DNA from: Kangiella sp.
GTDB lineage: Bacteria > Pseudomonadota > Gammaproteobacteria > Enterobacterales > Kangiellaceae
Assembly: GCA_026195755.1 (NCBI GenBank)
Contig: JAPHRL010000166.1
Coordinates: 1 to 7,339 of the forward strand
DNA: 7,339 nucleotides
Reading direction: 5' to 3'
In this document: positions 1 to 5,697 of the stretch, in pieces
How the letters are laid out: every line of letters begins with the position of its first letter
How positions within the stretch are numbered: the first letter of the stretch is position 1
Translations under genes and position numbers: made by a program
The notes under the pieces: model-generated
What the model was told of the DNA's origin: nothing
Database searches by the model: none
Seen by the model: only the letters and a program-made list of their open reading frames with translations

Positions 1-1061
1 TGACCGTCCGTAATCGAGATTACGTTGGTTGGTACGAAAGCAGAAACGTCACCAGCTTGAGTTTCAATGATCGGCAATGCGGTCAACGAACCTGTTTTGC
101 CTTTTACTTCGCCGTTGGTAATCTTTTCAACATGTTCAGCGTTAATACGCGATGCACGCTCAAGAAGACGAGAGTGTAAGTAGAATACATCACCAGGATA
201 TGCTTCACGACCTGGAGGACGACGTAGCAACAACGAGATTTGACGATAAGCCCAAGCTTGCTTGGTTAAGTCATCATAAACGATCAAGCCATCTTCGCCG
301 CGGTCACGGAAGTACTCACCCATGGTGCAGCCAGCGAATGGAGCAATAAATTGCAATGCCGCCGCATCAGAAGCAGTTGCAGCAACAATGATGGTGTGAT
401 CCATCGCGCCGTGCTCTTCCAGTTTACGAACAATACCAGCAACAGTTGATGCTTTTTGACCAACAGCAACATAAACACAGATAACGCCAGTGCCTTTCTG
501 GTTGATAATGGCATCTACCGCAATTGCAGTTTTACCTGTTTGACGGTCACCAATAATCAACTCACGCTGTCCACGACCAACAGGGATCATGGCATCAATT
601 GATTTAATACCGGTTTGTACAGGCTGATCAACTGATTTACGTTCAATTACACCAGGTGCAATTTTCTCAACAGGTGAGAAGCCGTCATTTTCAATTGGTC
701 CTTTGCCATCAATTGGGTTACCAAGAGCGTCAACCACGCGGCCTAAAAGACCTCGGCCGACTGGCACTTCCAAAATACGGCCAGTACATTTAGCCGTCAT
801 ACCTTCAACGATATCAGTATAGTCACCAAGAACAACAGCACCGACAGAGTCGCGCTCAAGGTTTAAGGCCATACCGTACTTACCGCCGGGTAATTCAATC
901 ATTTCACCAGCCATAACATCTGTTAGACCGTGAATACGTAAAATACCGTCAGACACACTGACGATAGTACCTTCATTGCGAGCTTCGCTCACGACTTCAA
1001 AAGAGTCGATTCGCTTTTTAATTAGCTCGCTAATTTCTGATGGATTCAGTTGCACACTCAT
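1..1061 (-). CDS. atpA: ATP synthase F1 subunit alpha, N-terminal 353 codons (cut by window edge)
   Basis: Alpha subunit of the F1 head of ATP synthase. It forms the alpha3beta3 hexamer and carries the non-catalytic nucleotide sites. Translating the reverse strand from the ATG at 1061 gives MSVQLNPSEISELIKKRI, followed by an uninterrupted protein that aligns throughout with E. coli AtpA. Visible landmarks are the N-terminal beta-barrel region, the Walker A motif GDRQTGKT at residues 171-178, the YDDL strand (Walker B region), LLLRRPPGREAYPGDVFYLHSRLLERA and GSLTALPIIETQAGDVSAFVPTNVISITDG, where the window ends. The family is about 513 residues long, so roughly the last third lies to the left. 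The start is supported by a GAGGAAG ribosome site that overlaps the end of atpH; only 12 nt separate the two genes. No frameshift or missing key residue is seen. Identity is certain. Confidence 0.98.
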   Translation of the reverse strand, partial: MSVQLNPSEISELIKKRIDSFEVVSEARNEGTIVSVSDGILRIHGLTDVMAGEMIELPGGKYGMALNLERDSVGAVVLGDYTDIVEGMTAKCTGRILEVPVGRGLLGRVVDALGNPIDGKGPIENDGFSPVEKIAPGVIERKSVDQPVQTGIKSIDAMIPVGRGQRELIIGDRQTGKTAIAVDAIINQKGTGVICVYVAVGQKASTVAGIVRKLEEHGAMDHTIIVAATASDAAALQFIAPFAGCTMGEYFRDRGEDGLIVYDDLTKQAWAYRQISLLLRRPPGREAYPGDVFYLHSRLLERASRINAEHVEKITNGEVKGKTGSLTALPIIETQAGDVSAFVPTNVISITDG

Positions 1062-1073
1062 GCTTCTTCCTCA

Positions 1074-1610
1074 CTAAGCTCTTAGCGTTTCGGAAAGCTT
1101 GTTGAGCTTACCGCGTACGGATCCGTCAATTACCATATCGCCAGCCTTAATAACAAGACCACCAATCATGGACGAATCTACCTGTGTTTGAATATTAACT
1201 TTACGACCAAGTTTTGCCGTTAACTTTTCAGTTAAACGTTGCAATTGCTCATCGTTTAGCGCTGTCGCAGAAATCACTTCTACATCAACTGCTTTGTCAT
1301 AGTCCGCCTTTAATACTTCAAAACGGCCTTTTATAGCTGGCAAAGCTTGTAAACGATGGTTTCTTGCAAGCAACTTAATAAAGTTTTCAACTTTATCAGT
1401 TATCTGACCTTCACTTATTTTCAAAAGCACTTCACCTTTTTGCTCAGCAGAAAGGGAAGGGTTACTGATAATGGTGGCCACGTCGTCGTTGCTAACGGCT
1501 TGAGCGACAAAATCTAACATGCTTGCCCACTCAGATACATCCTGAGCGCCAAGAGCATATTCGAATGCTGCTTTTGCGTATGGTCTTGCAATAGTAGTCA
1601 GCTCAGCCAT
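1074..1610 (-). CDS. atpH: ATP synthase F1 subunit delta
   Basis: Delta subunit (OSCP homologue), the peripheral-stalk cap that joins the alpha N-termini of F1 to the b dimer of Fo. It has 178 residues, against 177 in E. coli. The N-terminal helical domain opens with ARPYAKAAFE at residues 8-17 and includes the typical FIKLLARNHRLQALP segment. The C-terminal part carries the family pattern GGLVIKAGDMVIDGSVRGKL followed by LNKLSETL. The ATG start at 1610 has an AAGGG ribosome site just upstream, within the 9-nt gap to atpF, so the two genes are probably translationally coupled. Position between atpF and atpA is the standard operon order. Nothing unusual is seen. Confidence 0.97.
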   Translation of the reverse strand: MAELTTIARPYAKAAFEYALGAQDVSEWASMLDFVAQAVSNDDVATIISNPSLSAEQKGEVLLKISEGQITDKVENFIKLLARNHRLQALPAIKGRFEVLKADYDKAVDVEVISATALNDEQLQRLTEKLTAKLGRKVNIQTQVDSSMIGGLVIKAGDMVIDGSVRGKLNKLSETLRA

Positions 1611-1619
1611 AGTTAACCC

Positions 1620-2090
1620 TTATAACTCTTTTACTAGCTTGTCGAACAAATCGTTGTTCGCAGCTGCGTCTATATTACGCTCGATTACTTTCTCGGCACC
1701 AGCTACAGCCAAGGTAGCCACTTTCGAGCGAAGCTGTTCGCGAGCGCGGTTAACTTCTTGCTCAATTTCAGCCATAGCGCCATTCTTGATTTTCTCGGCT
1801 TCGGTACGAGCATCGCCCTTAGCAGAGTCTACAATTTCAGCGTGACGTTTTTTGGCAGAGTCAACAATCTCTGCTGACTGTTGCTTTGCTTCACGCAACA
1901 ACTCAGCAGCTTTCTCTTGAGCCAGCTCAAGGTCTTTCTGGCTTCTTTCAGAAGCAGCTAGACCTTCAGCAATCTTGTCCTGACGTTCTTTGATAGCCTT
2001 AATAATGAAAGGCCATACAAACTTCATGCAGAACCACACAAAGCCGACAAAGAAAATCATGTTAATAAATAGGGTAGCGTTGATATTCAC
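1620..2090 (-). CDS. atpF: ATP synthase Fo subunit b
   Basis: Subunit b forms the dimeric peripheral stator stalk of ATP synthase. The protein is 156 residues long, exactly the E. coli length. It has one N-terminal membrane helix (about residues 5-27, starting MNINATLFINMIFFVGFVWF), then the conserved CMKFVWPFI region, and then a long charged helix rich in Ala, Glu, Lys and Gln that dimerises as a coiled coil. The C-terminal KVATLAVAGAEKVIER segment is the conserved part that contacts delta. The start codon is GTG at 2088-2090, not ATG. It is preceded by a purine-rich AGAGGGGG ribosome site about 8 nt away and matches the start of E. coli AtpF. The gene sits behind atpE, separated by 52 nt that contain part of an inverted repeat. 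Confidence 0.97.
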   Translation of the reverse strand: MNINATLFINMIFFVGFVWFCMKFVWPFIIKAIKERQDKIAEGLAASERSQKDLELAQEKAAELLREAKQQSAEIVDSAKKRHAEIVDSAKGDARTEAEKIKNGAMAEIEQEVNRAREQLRSKVATLAVAGAEKVIERNIDAAANNDLFDKLVKEL

Positions 2091-2107
2091 GTCTATTCCC
2101 CCTCTAG

Positions 2108-2150
2108 TTGGTTAATCAAAAGTAATCGTTCGGTTGTTTGAATTAACCAA
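2108..2150 (-). repeat. 9-bp inverted repeat across the atpE stop codon (mRNA hairpin)
   Basis: TTGGTTAAT (2108-2116) and ATTAACCAA (2142-2150) are perfect inverted arms separated by 25 nt. In the transcript the stem could extend by four more pairs (CAAA with TTTG) after a one-base bulge. The stem includes the TAA stop of atpE and ends 17 nt before the atpF start. There is no U-tract, so it is not a typical terminator. It could slow 3' decay and favour c-subunit message, which is needed in excess (inference). Confidence 0.55.
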
Positions 2151-2409
2151 TCAATGATTGCAACTGAGCAACATATGGGCTTGCGAATGTGAACCACATA
2201 CCGATACCAATACCGATCATGGTTACCGCATCAAGAAGACCAGCAACTAGGAACATTTTGGTTTGTAACATAGGAGCTAGTTCTGGCTGACGAGCAGAAG
2301 CTTCTAGAAACTTACCACCTAAAAGACCAAAACCAATCGCAGTACCTAAAGCACCAAGACCTAAAATCAACAACACACCTAATGCTGTAAACGCGAACAA
2401 AGTTTCCAT
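2143..2409 (-). CDS. atpE: ATP synthase Fo subunit c (proton-binding ring)
   Basis: Subunit c is the small hairpin proteolipid that forms the rotating membrane ring. From the ATG at 2409 it has 88 residues. Helix 1 holds the Gly/Ala-packed LGLGALGTAIGFGLLGG. The polar loop carries ARQPEL, with the invariant RQP at residues 40-42. Helix 2 carries the ion-binding acid D60 in GLLDAVTM. The Asp and the absence of the Gln/Glu/Ser sodium-binding set point to proton rather than sodium coupling (inference). A TTG 12 nt upstream is in frame, but it lies in the ribosome site (TTGGAGGAAACAATG), and METLFAFTALG matches the Pseudomonas AtpE start (METVVGLTA). The 2409 start is therefore preferred. The short tail SPYVAQLQSLIG is slightly longer than in E. 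coli. Confidence 0.97.
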   Translation of the reverse strand: METLFAFTALGVLLILGLGALGTAIGFGLLGGKFLEASARQPELAPMLQTKMFLVAGLLDAVTMIGIGIGMWFTFASPYVAQLQSLIG

Positions 2410-2475
2410 TGTTTCCTCCAATCGAGAAATAAAGTTAAATGTTAAAACTAAAAGTAAAACCTAAAAATAAAACTC
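2410..2475 (-). promoter_or_regulatory. U-rich atpE leader and strong ribosome binding site
   Basis: The minus strand upstream of atpE reads as runs of T broken by A, such as TTTTATTTTTAGGTTTTACT, then TTTTAGTTTTAACATTTAAC, and ends in GGAGGAAACA before the ATG. The unstructured U-rich stretch plus a full GGAGG site resembles the E. coli atpE translational enhancer, which raises c-subunit synthesis to match ring stoichiometry. Function here is inferred from that likeness and the position. Confidence 0.55.
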
Positions 2476-2515
2476 TTTTGTTTAGTGGCAAGCCGTTACG
2501 ACAAGCCTCTAGCAA

Positions 2516-3364
2516 CTAGTGATCTTCGTGTGCCATGCTTAAGTAAACAATGGTTAGCATCATGAAGATAAAGGCTTGTAGTGTGATAACCAGGATGTGG
2601 AAAATTGCCCATATCATGTAGGAAATACCACCACCAACAATACCGCCAATGCCCGCGCTCATTAATACCGCAATCAAGATAAAGATCAGCTCACCCGCAT
2701 ACAGGTTACCGAACAAACGCAGTGCTAATGAAACTGGTTTTGCTAACAGACCAATAGACTCCATCAGGAAGTTCACCGGAATCAACAAAACTTGAACGAA
2801 TTTATTTTTACTTGAGAAAGGGTGCAACGTTAATTCACCGATGAATCCGCCAAAACCCTTAACCTTGATGCTGTAGAAGATAATTAGAACAAAGACACCT
2901 AAAGACAAACTAAAAGTAATATTGGCATCTGTAGTTGGCACCACTTTTAGATAATCTGCGCCCGCCTGGCTTGCTGCCCATGGCAATAAATCCACTGGAA
3001 CCAAATCCATCAGATTCATTAAGAAAATCCAAACAAAGATGGTTAAGGCAAGAGGTGCAATCATAGGGTTGCGGCCATGGAAAGTATCTTTAACGCTTTT
3101 ATCCACAAACTCAACAATCATTTCTACGAATGACTGCCAGCGACCCGGGTTTTCAATTTTCGCATTTTTAGCTACACGCCAAAATGAAAAGCAGAAAAGG
3201 GCACCCAAAATAAAGGAAAAGAATAAGCTATCGATGTTAAAGGTCCAGAACCCTGCATCTTGACAATGATTCCATACCCAGCCCTCATCTGTCTTACACA
3301 CTTGTGCGTTTTGCAGATGGTGCTTGATATATTCAACACTTGTTGGATTTTCTGATGAAGCCAT
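2516..3364 (-). CDS. atpB: ATP synthase Fo subunit a
   Basis: Subunit a is the stator membrane protein with the two proton half-channels next to the c ring. It has 282 residues, against 271 in E. coli. The periplasmic N-terminal tail runs to about residue 43 and is followed by FNIDSLFFSFILGALF, the first membrane helix. The middle carries HGRNPMIAPLALTIFVWIFLMNLMDLVPVDLLP. The functional core reads LAKPVSLALRLFGNLYAGELIF, with the essential Arg at 216 (E. coli R210), N220 and E225. The last helix contains AIFHILVITLQAFIFMML with Q263 (E. coli Q252), ending in YLSMAHEDH. The ATG start has an AGAAGG site about 7 nt upstream, in the 32-nt gap behind atpI. Cys23 and Cys34 in the periplasmic tail are absent from E. 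coli subunit a. Confidence 0.97.
   Translation of the reverse strand: MASSENPTSVEYIKHHLQNAQVCKTDEGWVWNHCQDAGFWTFNIDSLFFSFILGALFCFSFWRVAKNAKIENPGRWQSFVEMIVEFVDKSVKDTFHGRNPMIAPLALTIFVWIFLMNLMDLVPVDLLPWAASQAGADYLKVVPTTDANITFSLSLGVFVLIIFYSIKVKGFGGFIGELTLHPFSSKNKFVQVLLIPVNFLMESIGLLAKPVSLALRLFGNLYAGELIFILIAVLMSAGIGGIVGGGISYMIWAIFHILVITLQAFIFMMLTIVYLSMAHEDH
3099..3107 (+). other. Isolated perfect DnaA-box sequence inside atpB
   Basis: TTATCCACA on the plus strand matches the strict DnaA-box consensus. It lies within atpB, where the minus strand codes for part of FVDKS. No cluster of further boxes and no AT-rich unwinding element lies near it, so it is not an origin. It may be a chance match or a minor DnaA titration site. 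Confidence 0.3.
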
Positions 3365-3389
3365 TTTGAAGCCTTCTCTTTATCAACGT

Positions 3390-3403
3390 GTCTTAATTAA
3401 GAC
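3390..3403. repeat. 14-bp perfect palindrome over the atpI stop codon
   Basis: GTCTTAATTAAGAC is identical on both strands and includes the TAA stop of atpI (3399-3397). It begins in the last two codons of atpI and ends 26 nt before the atpB start. It has no loop, so it is more like a DNA protein site than an RNA hairpin. A function is not known and chance is possible in AT-rich sequence. Confidence 0.4.
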
Positions 3404-3810
3404 GATTTAACAATTAAGGGTGCAAACAACTGAGACAACACGATAATCACATAGCCGATTAACAGTGATGGTGGATGCACCGGTAATACTGCAAACGCAA
3501 CTGCCAGCAAGCCAATCGCCAACAAAATCTTCAAGCTTTCCGCAAATTTGAACGCTTTTTGAATTTCGTGTGCTGCCTGAGCCCCTGACTTTCTAAATAC
3601 TATCGTGGCAAAAATGAAATGAAGGATAACAGCAATTACGCTTCCTACACCTAGCGACACACTCACTTCCCACGATATTAGCAAGCCCACTAACACTAAA
3701 GCCAAGCTAATACCGAGCTGGAGTAGAACCATCTTGTAGGCCTGAGCTCGACCTTTCTTTGCTAATGATTCACTCATAAGGAGTTGCCCCATCCCCATGC
3801 TATATAGCAT
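3397..3810 (-). CDS. atpI: ATP synthase protein I (Fo/F1 assembly factor)
   Basis: AtpI is a small integral membrane protein encoded first in many atp operons. In the family it assists c-ring assembly and is not part of the finished enzyme. The frame gives 137 residues with about four hydrophobic segments: VLLQLGISLALVLVGLLIS, VGSVIAVILHFIFATIVF, a stretch around ILLAIGLLAVAFAVLPV, and LLIGYVIIVLSQLFAPLIV. The C-terminal QLFAPLIVKSS matches the AtpI family end. The start is uncertain. ATG at 3810 has a GGTGAG site 4 nt upstream but lies inside a palindrome. ATG at 3777 gives 126 residues (MSESLAKKGRAQAYK) and fits the family's usual length, but has only a weak GGGG site. In-frame ATGs at 3798 and 3792 are less likely. 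Identification rests on position and hydrophobic pattern as well as sequence. Confidence 0.9.
   Translation of the reverse strand: MLYSMGMGQLLMSESLAKKGRAQAYKMVLLQLGISLALVLVGLLISWEVSVSLGVGSVIAVILHFIFATIVFRKSGAQAAHEIQKAFKFAESLKILLAIGLLAVAFAVLPVHPPSLLIGYVIIVLSQLFAPLIVKSS
3797..3810. repeat. 14-bp perfect palindrome at the atpI start
   Basis: ATGCTATATAGCAT reads the same on both strands. Its first three bases on the minus strand are the upstream candidate ATG of atpI. It lies about 20-33 nt downstream of the predicted transcription start. It could be an operator, or an RNA hairpin (5-bp stem, AUAU loop) that hides the first AUG. Either role is inference; chance is possible. Confidence 0.5.
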
Positions 3811-3835
3811 AGGCTCACCACATATTCGGGCGGCA

Positions 3836-3864
3836 AGTATAAAGATTTAGTGCCCTTTAATCAA
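3836..3864 (-). promoter_or_regulatory. Predicted sigma70 promoter of the atp operon
   Basis: On the minus strand, TTGATT (3864-3859, 4 of 6 matches to TTGACA) and TATACT (3841-3836, 5 of 6 to TATAAT) are separated by exactly 17 nt. Transcription would start near 3829-3830, giving a leader of about 20 nt to the 3810 ATG or about 52 nt to the 3777 ATG. Its place just upstream of the first atp gene supports it. No activator site is recognised. Confidence 0.6.
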
Positions 3865-3886
3865 CCAAACCACCTCGAAAAAGCAC

Positions 3887-3909
3887 AAAATTTAAAGGCT
3901 CTTTAGCCT
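3887..3909 (-). terminator. Weak possible rho-independent terminator after parB
   Basis: On the minus strand AGGCT-AAAG-AGCCT forms a 5-bp stem with a 4-nt loop (3909-3896), followed by TTTAAATTTT. Flanking G-U pairs could lengthen the stem slightly. The stem is short and the U-tract is interrupted by A's, so termination would be partial at best. It sits between parB and the predicted atp promoter, where a terminator is expected. Confidence 0.4.
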
Positions 3910-3916
3910 CCCAGCT

Positions 3917-3931
3917 ATTAGCAGAGCTAAT
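3917..3931. repeat. Inverted repeat ATTAGC-aga-GCTAAT behind parB
   Basis: A perfect 6-bp inverted repeat with a 3-nt spacer starts 19 nt after the parB stop codon. In RNA it would form a small hairpin just ahead of the weak terminator-like hairpin at 3896-3909. It has no U-tract of its own. It may stabilise the par transcript 3' end or be a protein site; both are inference. Confidence 0.45.
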
Positions 3932-3949
3932 GTCCCCATAATTAGTGCT

Positions 3950-4846
3950 TCAATCTTCTTTAATACCTAGATGTTGTAGTATTCCATCAAGTTCATCCAG
4001 ACTGTGGTAGTTAATAACCAAGCTTCCTTTACCCTTATGCCCGTGGTTAATAGCCACGCTGGCACCAATTTTTTCAGATAATTGTTCTTCTAAAGACTTG
4101 ATGTGATGATCTTTTTCAGCAGTCTTTGCTTTTTTCTTCGGCTCATTGATATTACGCACTAACTTTTCGGTGTCGCGTACGGTCATTGCTTTGGCAACTA
4201 CGGTTTTTGCCGCTTCCGTCTGCTTTGCTGGCTCTAGCGACAAAAGCGCTCTGGCATGACCCATTTCCAGATCACCGCGCTCCAATAATGTCTTACAGTG
4301 TTCACTAAGTTGCATTAAACGTAATAAGTTGGTCACTGTTGTGCGGCTTTTACCTACTGCGTCAGCGGTTTGTTGATGGGTTAAATCAAACTCTTCCATC
4401 AAGCGGTGTAGGGCATAGGCTTCTTCCATCGCATTGAGATCTTCGCGTTGAATATTCTCAATCAATGACATCGCAATGGCAGCTTCATCCGGCACTTCTT
4501 TTATAATTACCGGTACTTCATGCAGTCCAGCTCTTTGTGCCGCACGCCAGCGACGTTCGCCAGCTATAATTTCATATTTGTCTTTACCCACGGAGCGAAT
4601 AACGATGGGCTGGATCATGCCTTGAGCTCTGATAGAGTCCGCCAACTCATCCAGTCCTTCTTCGGTCATCACGCGACGAGGTTGATATTGACCCGGCTGC
4701 AAGAACTCAATCGGCATTTCTCTTAAATGACGCTCAGCCTCGCTGGCCTGGTCTGTCGCACCGTCACTACTTTTCTTAGCCTGAGGCTTACTCATAGCTC
4801 CACCAAGCAGAGCATCTAAACCTTTTCCTAATCCTCGCTTACTCAT
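3950..4846 (-). CDS. parB: Chromosome partitioning protein ParB (Spo0J family CTPase clamp)
   Basis: ParB binds parS sites near the origin, loads as a CTP-dependent sliding clamp and stimulates ParA ATPase to segregate the chromosome. It has 298 residues, a normal chromosomal length. The N-terminus KRGLGKGLDALLG (residues 3-15) is the ParA-interacting peptide. After a low-complexity linker comes the CTP-binding domain, with the QPRR region (55-58), GERRWRAAQ (96-104) and ENIQRED (130-136). The helix-turn-helix region spans about 154-178 (DLTHQQTADAVGKSRTTVTN) and is followed by GHARALLSL (196-204). A charged linker with KKKAKTAEK leads to the C-terminal dimerisation domain ending HLGIKED. The ATG at 4846 has a GAGGA site upstream. 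It follows parA by 42 nt and is probably co-transcribed with it. Confidence 0.97.
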   Translation of the reverse strand: MSKRGLGKGLDALLGGAMSKPQAKKSSDGATDQASEAERHLREMPIEFLQPGQYQPRRVMTEEGLDELADSIRAQGMIQPIVIRSVGKDKYEIIAGERRWRAAQRAGLHEVPVIIKEVPDEAAIAMSLIENIQREDLNAMEEAYALHRLMEEFDLTHQQTADAVGKSRTTVTNLLRLMQLSEHCKTLLERGDLEMGHARALLSLEPAKQTEAAKTVVAKAMTVRDTEKLVRNINEPKKKAKTAEKDHHIKSLEEQLSEKIGASVAINHGHKGKGSLVINYHSLDELDGILQHLGIKED

Positions 4847-4888
4847 TGCTATCCTCTATCATTCTATATTCTTCTAATGTCGCACAGT

Positions 4889-5665
4889 CTAAACAGCTGG
4901 GGCTTTGTTGCGACGAATGATTTCACCGGCCAACGCCAAATAAGCCTTTGATCCGCTTGAGCCCCGGTCATGATACATCACCGGCACACCAAAACTTGGC
5001 GCTTCGGCAAGTCGCACATTACGCGGGATCACTGTTCGGTAAACTTTATCGGCAAAATGATTAAACAATTGGCGCGATACTTCTAACGACAACCGGTTAC
5101 GTGGGTCATACATAGTTCTAAGTATGCCTTCAATTTCTAAATCAGGGTTAATATGATCCTGAACCTGACCAATGGTATTGAGCAGGGCAGACAATCCCTC
5201 CAAAGCATAATACTCACATTGCATTGGAATAATCACTGAGTCGGCTGCCACGAGAGAGTTCAGCGTTAGCATATTGAGAGAGGGTGGGCAGTCAATTAAG
5301 ACATAATCATAATAACGGTTGATTTGCTGAATAACTTTACGCAGGCGTTTTTCTTTATCCTCAAGCTTTAGCAGGTGTACTTCGGCTGCAGTCAAGTCAG
5401 CATTGGCAGGCAACACATCATAATTTCCGGCTTCCGAGACAACAATATGACTTTTGGCTTCACTGGGTTCCATAAGAGAGTCATAAACCGATAGCTCCAG
5501 ATCTCCTTTTTCAACCCCTGAGCCCATGGTTGCATTTCCTTGCGGATCCATATCAATCAGCAACACGCGCTTGCCTTCCTCAGCTAAGGATGCTGCAAGG
5601 TTTACGCTGGTGGTTGTTTTACCAACACCGCCTTTTTGATTTGTAATGGCAATTACATGCGCCAC
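4889..5665 (-). CDS. parA: Chromosome partitioning ATPase ParA (Soj family)
   Basis: ParA is a deviant Walker ATPase that binds the nucleoid nonspecifically as an ATP dimer and is released by ParB, moving parS regions apart. It has 258 residues, standard for chromosomal Soj. The deviant P-loop KGGVGKTT is at residues 11-18 with both lysines (K11, K16). The Walker A' region LLIDMDPQGN (35-44) carries D40, and Walker B is VLIDCPPS (122-129). MYDPRNRLS and VIPRNVRLAEAPSFG are typical of the family's C-terminal half. There is no N-terminal helix-turn-helix, which separates it from plasmid type Ia ParA. The start is GTG at 5663-5665 with AGAGGTGA just upstream; the nearby ATG at 5658 is out of frame. 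It sits 32 nt behind rsmG. Confidence 0.97.
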   Translation of the reverse strand: MAHVIAITNQKGGVGKTTTSVNLAASLAEEGKRVLLIDMDPQGNATMGSGVEKGDLELSVYDSLMEPSEAKSHIVVSEAGNYDVLPANADLTAAEVHLLKLEDKEKRLRKVIQQINRYYDYVLIDCPPSLNMLTLNSLVAADSVIIPMQCEYYALEGLSALLNTIGQVQDHINPDLEIEGILRTMYDPRNRLSLEVSRQLFNHFADKVYRTVIPRNVRLAEAPSFGVPVMYHDRGSSGSKAYLALAGEIIRRNKAPAV

Positions 5666-5697
5666 GCTTCACCTCTTGTTCTATTTGTGCAGCTTGG

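Larger units (their letters stand above)
3811..3949 (-). other. Intergenic region between parB and atpI
   Basis: These 139 bases carry no plausible gene. Read on the minus strand they contain, in order, two small hairpins just behind parB, an AT-rich stretch, a sigma70-like promoter and the leader of atpI. It is the longest gap in the window and the natural boundary between the gid-par and atp transcription units. Confidence 0.75.

Noticed and set aside
152..349. 65-codon plus-strand open frame
   Set aside because: It lies opposite atpA, has no ribosome site or recognisable motif, and the atpA frame there is fully conserved.
284..514. 76-codon minus-strand open frame
   Set aside because: It overlaps atpA in another frame and its composition (Leu-rich, no motif) is that of a shadow.
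1639..1845. 68-codon plus-strand open frame
   Set aside because: Antisense shadow of the helical, Ala/Glu-rich atpF coding sequence.
2410..2421. Upstream TTG start of atpE giving a 92-residue protein
   Set aside because: The TTG sits in the ribosome site itself (TTGGAGGAAACAATG), and the family N-terminus begins at the following ATG.
3039..3263. 74-codon plus-strand open frame
   Set aside because: Antisense to the conserved N-terminal half of atpB, with no supporting signal.
3811..3949. parB-atpI gap as a replication origin
   Set aside because: It has no DnaA boxes and no repeated AT-rich unwinding elements; the origin is expected elsewhere near this locus.
4520..4726. 68-codon plus-strand open frame
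   Set aside because: Antisense to the conserved CTP-binding domain of parB.
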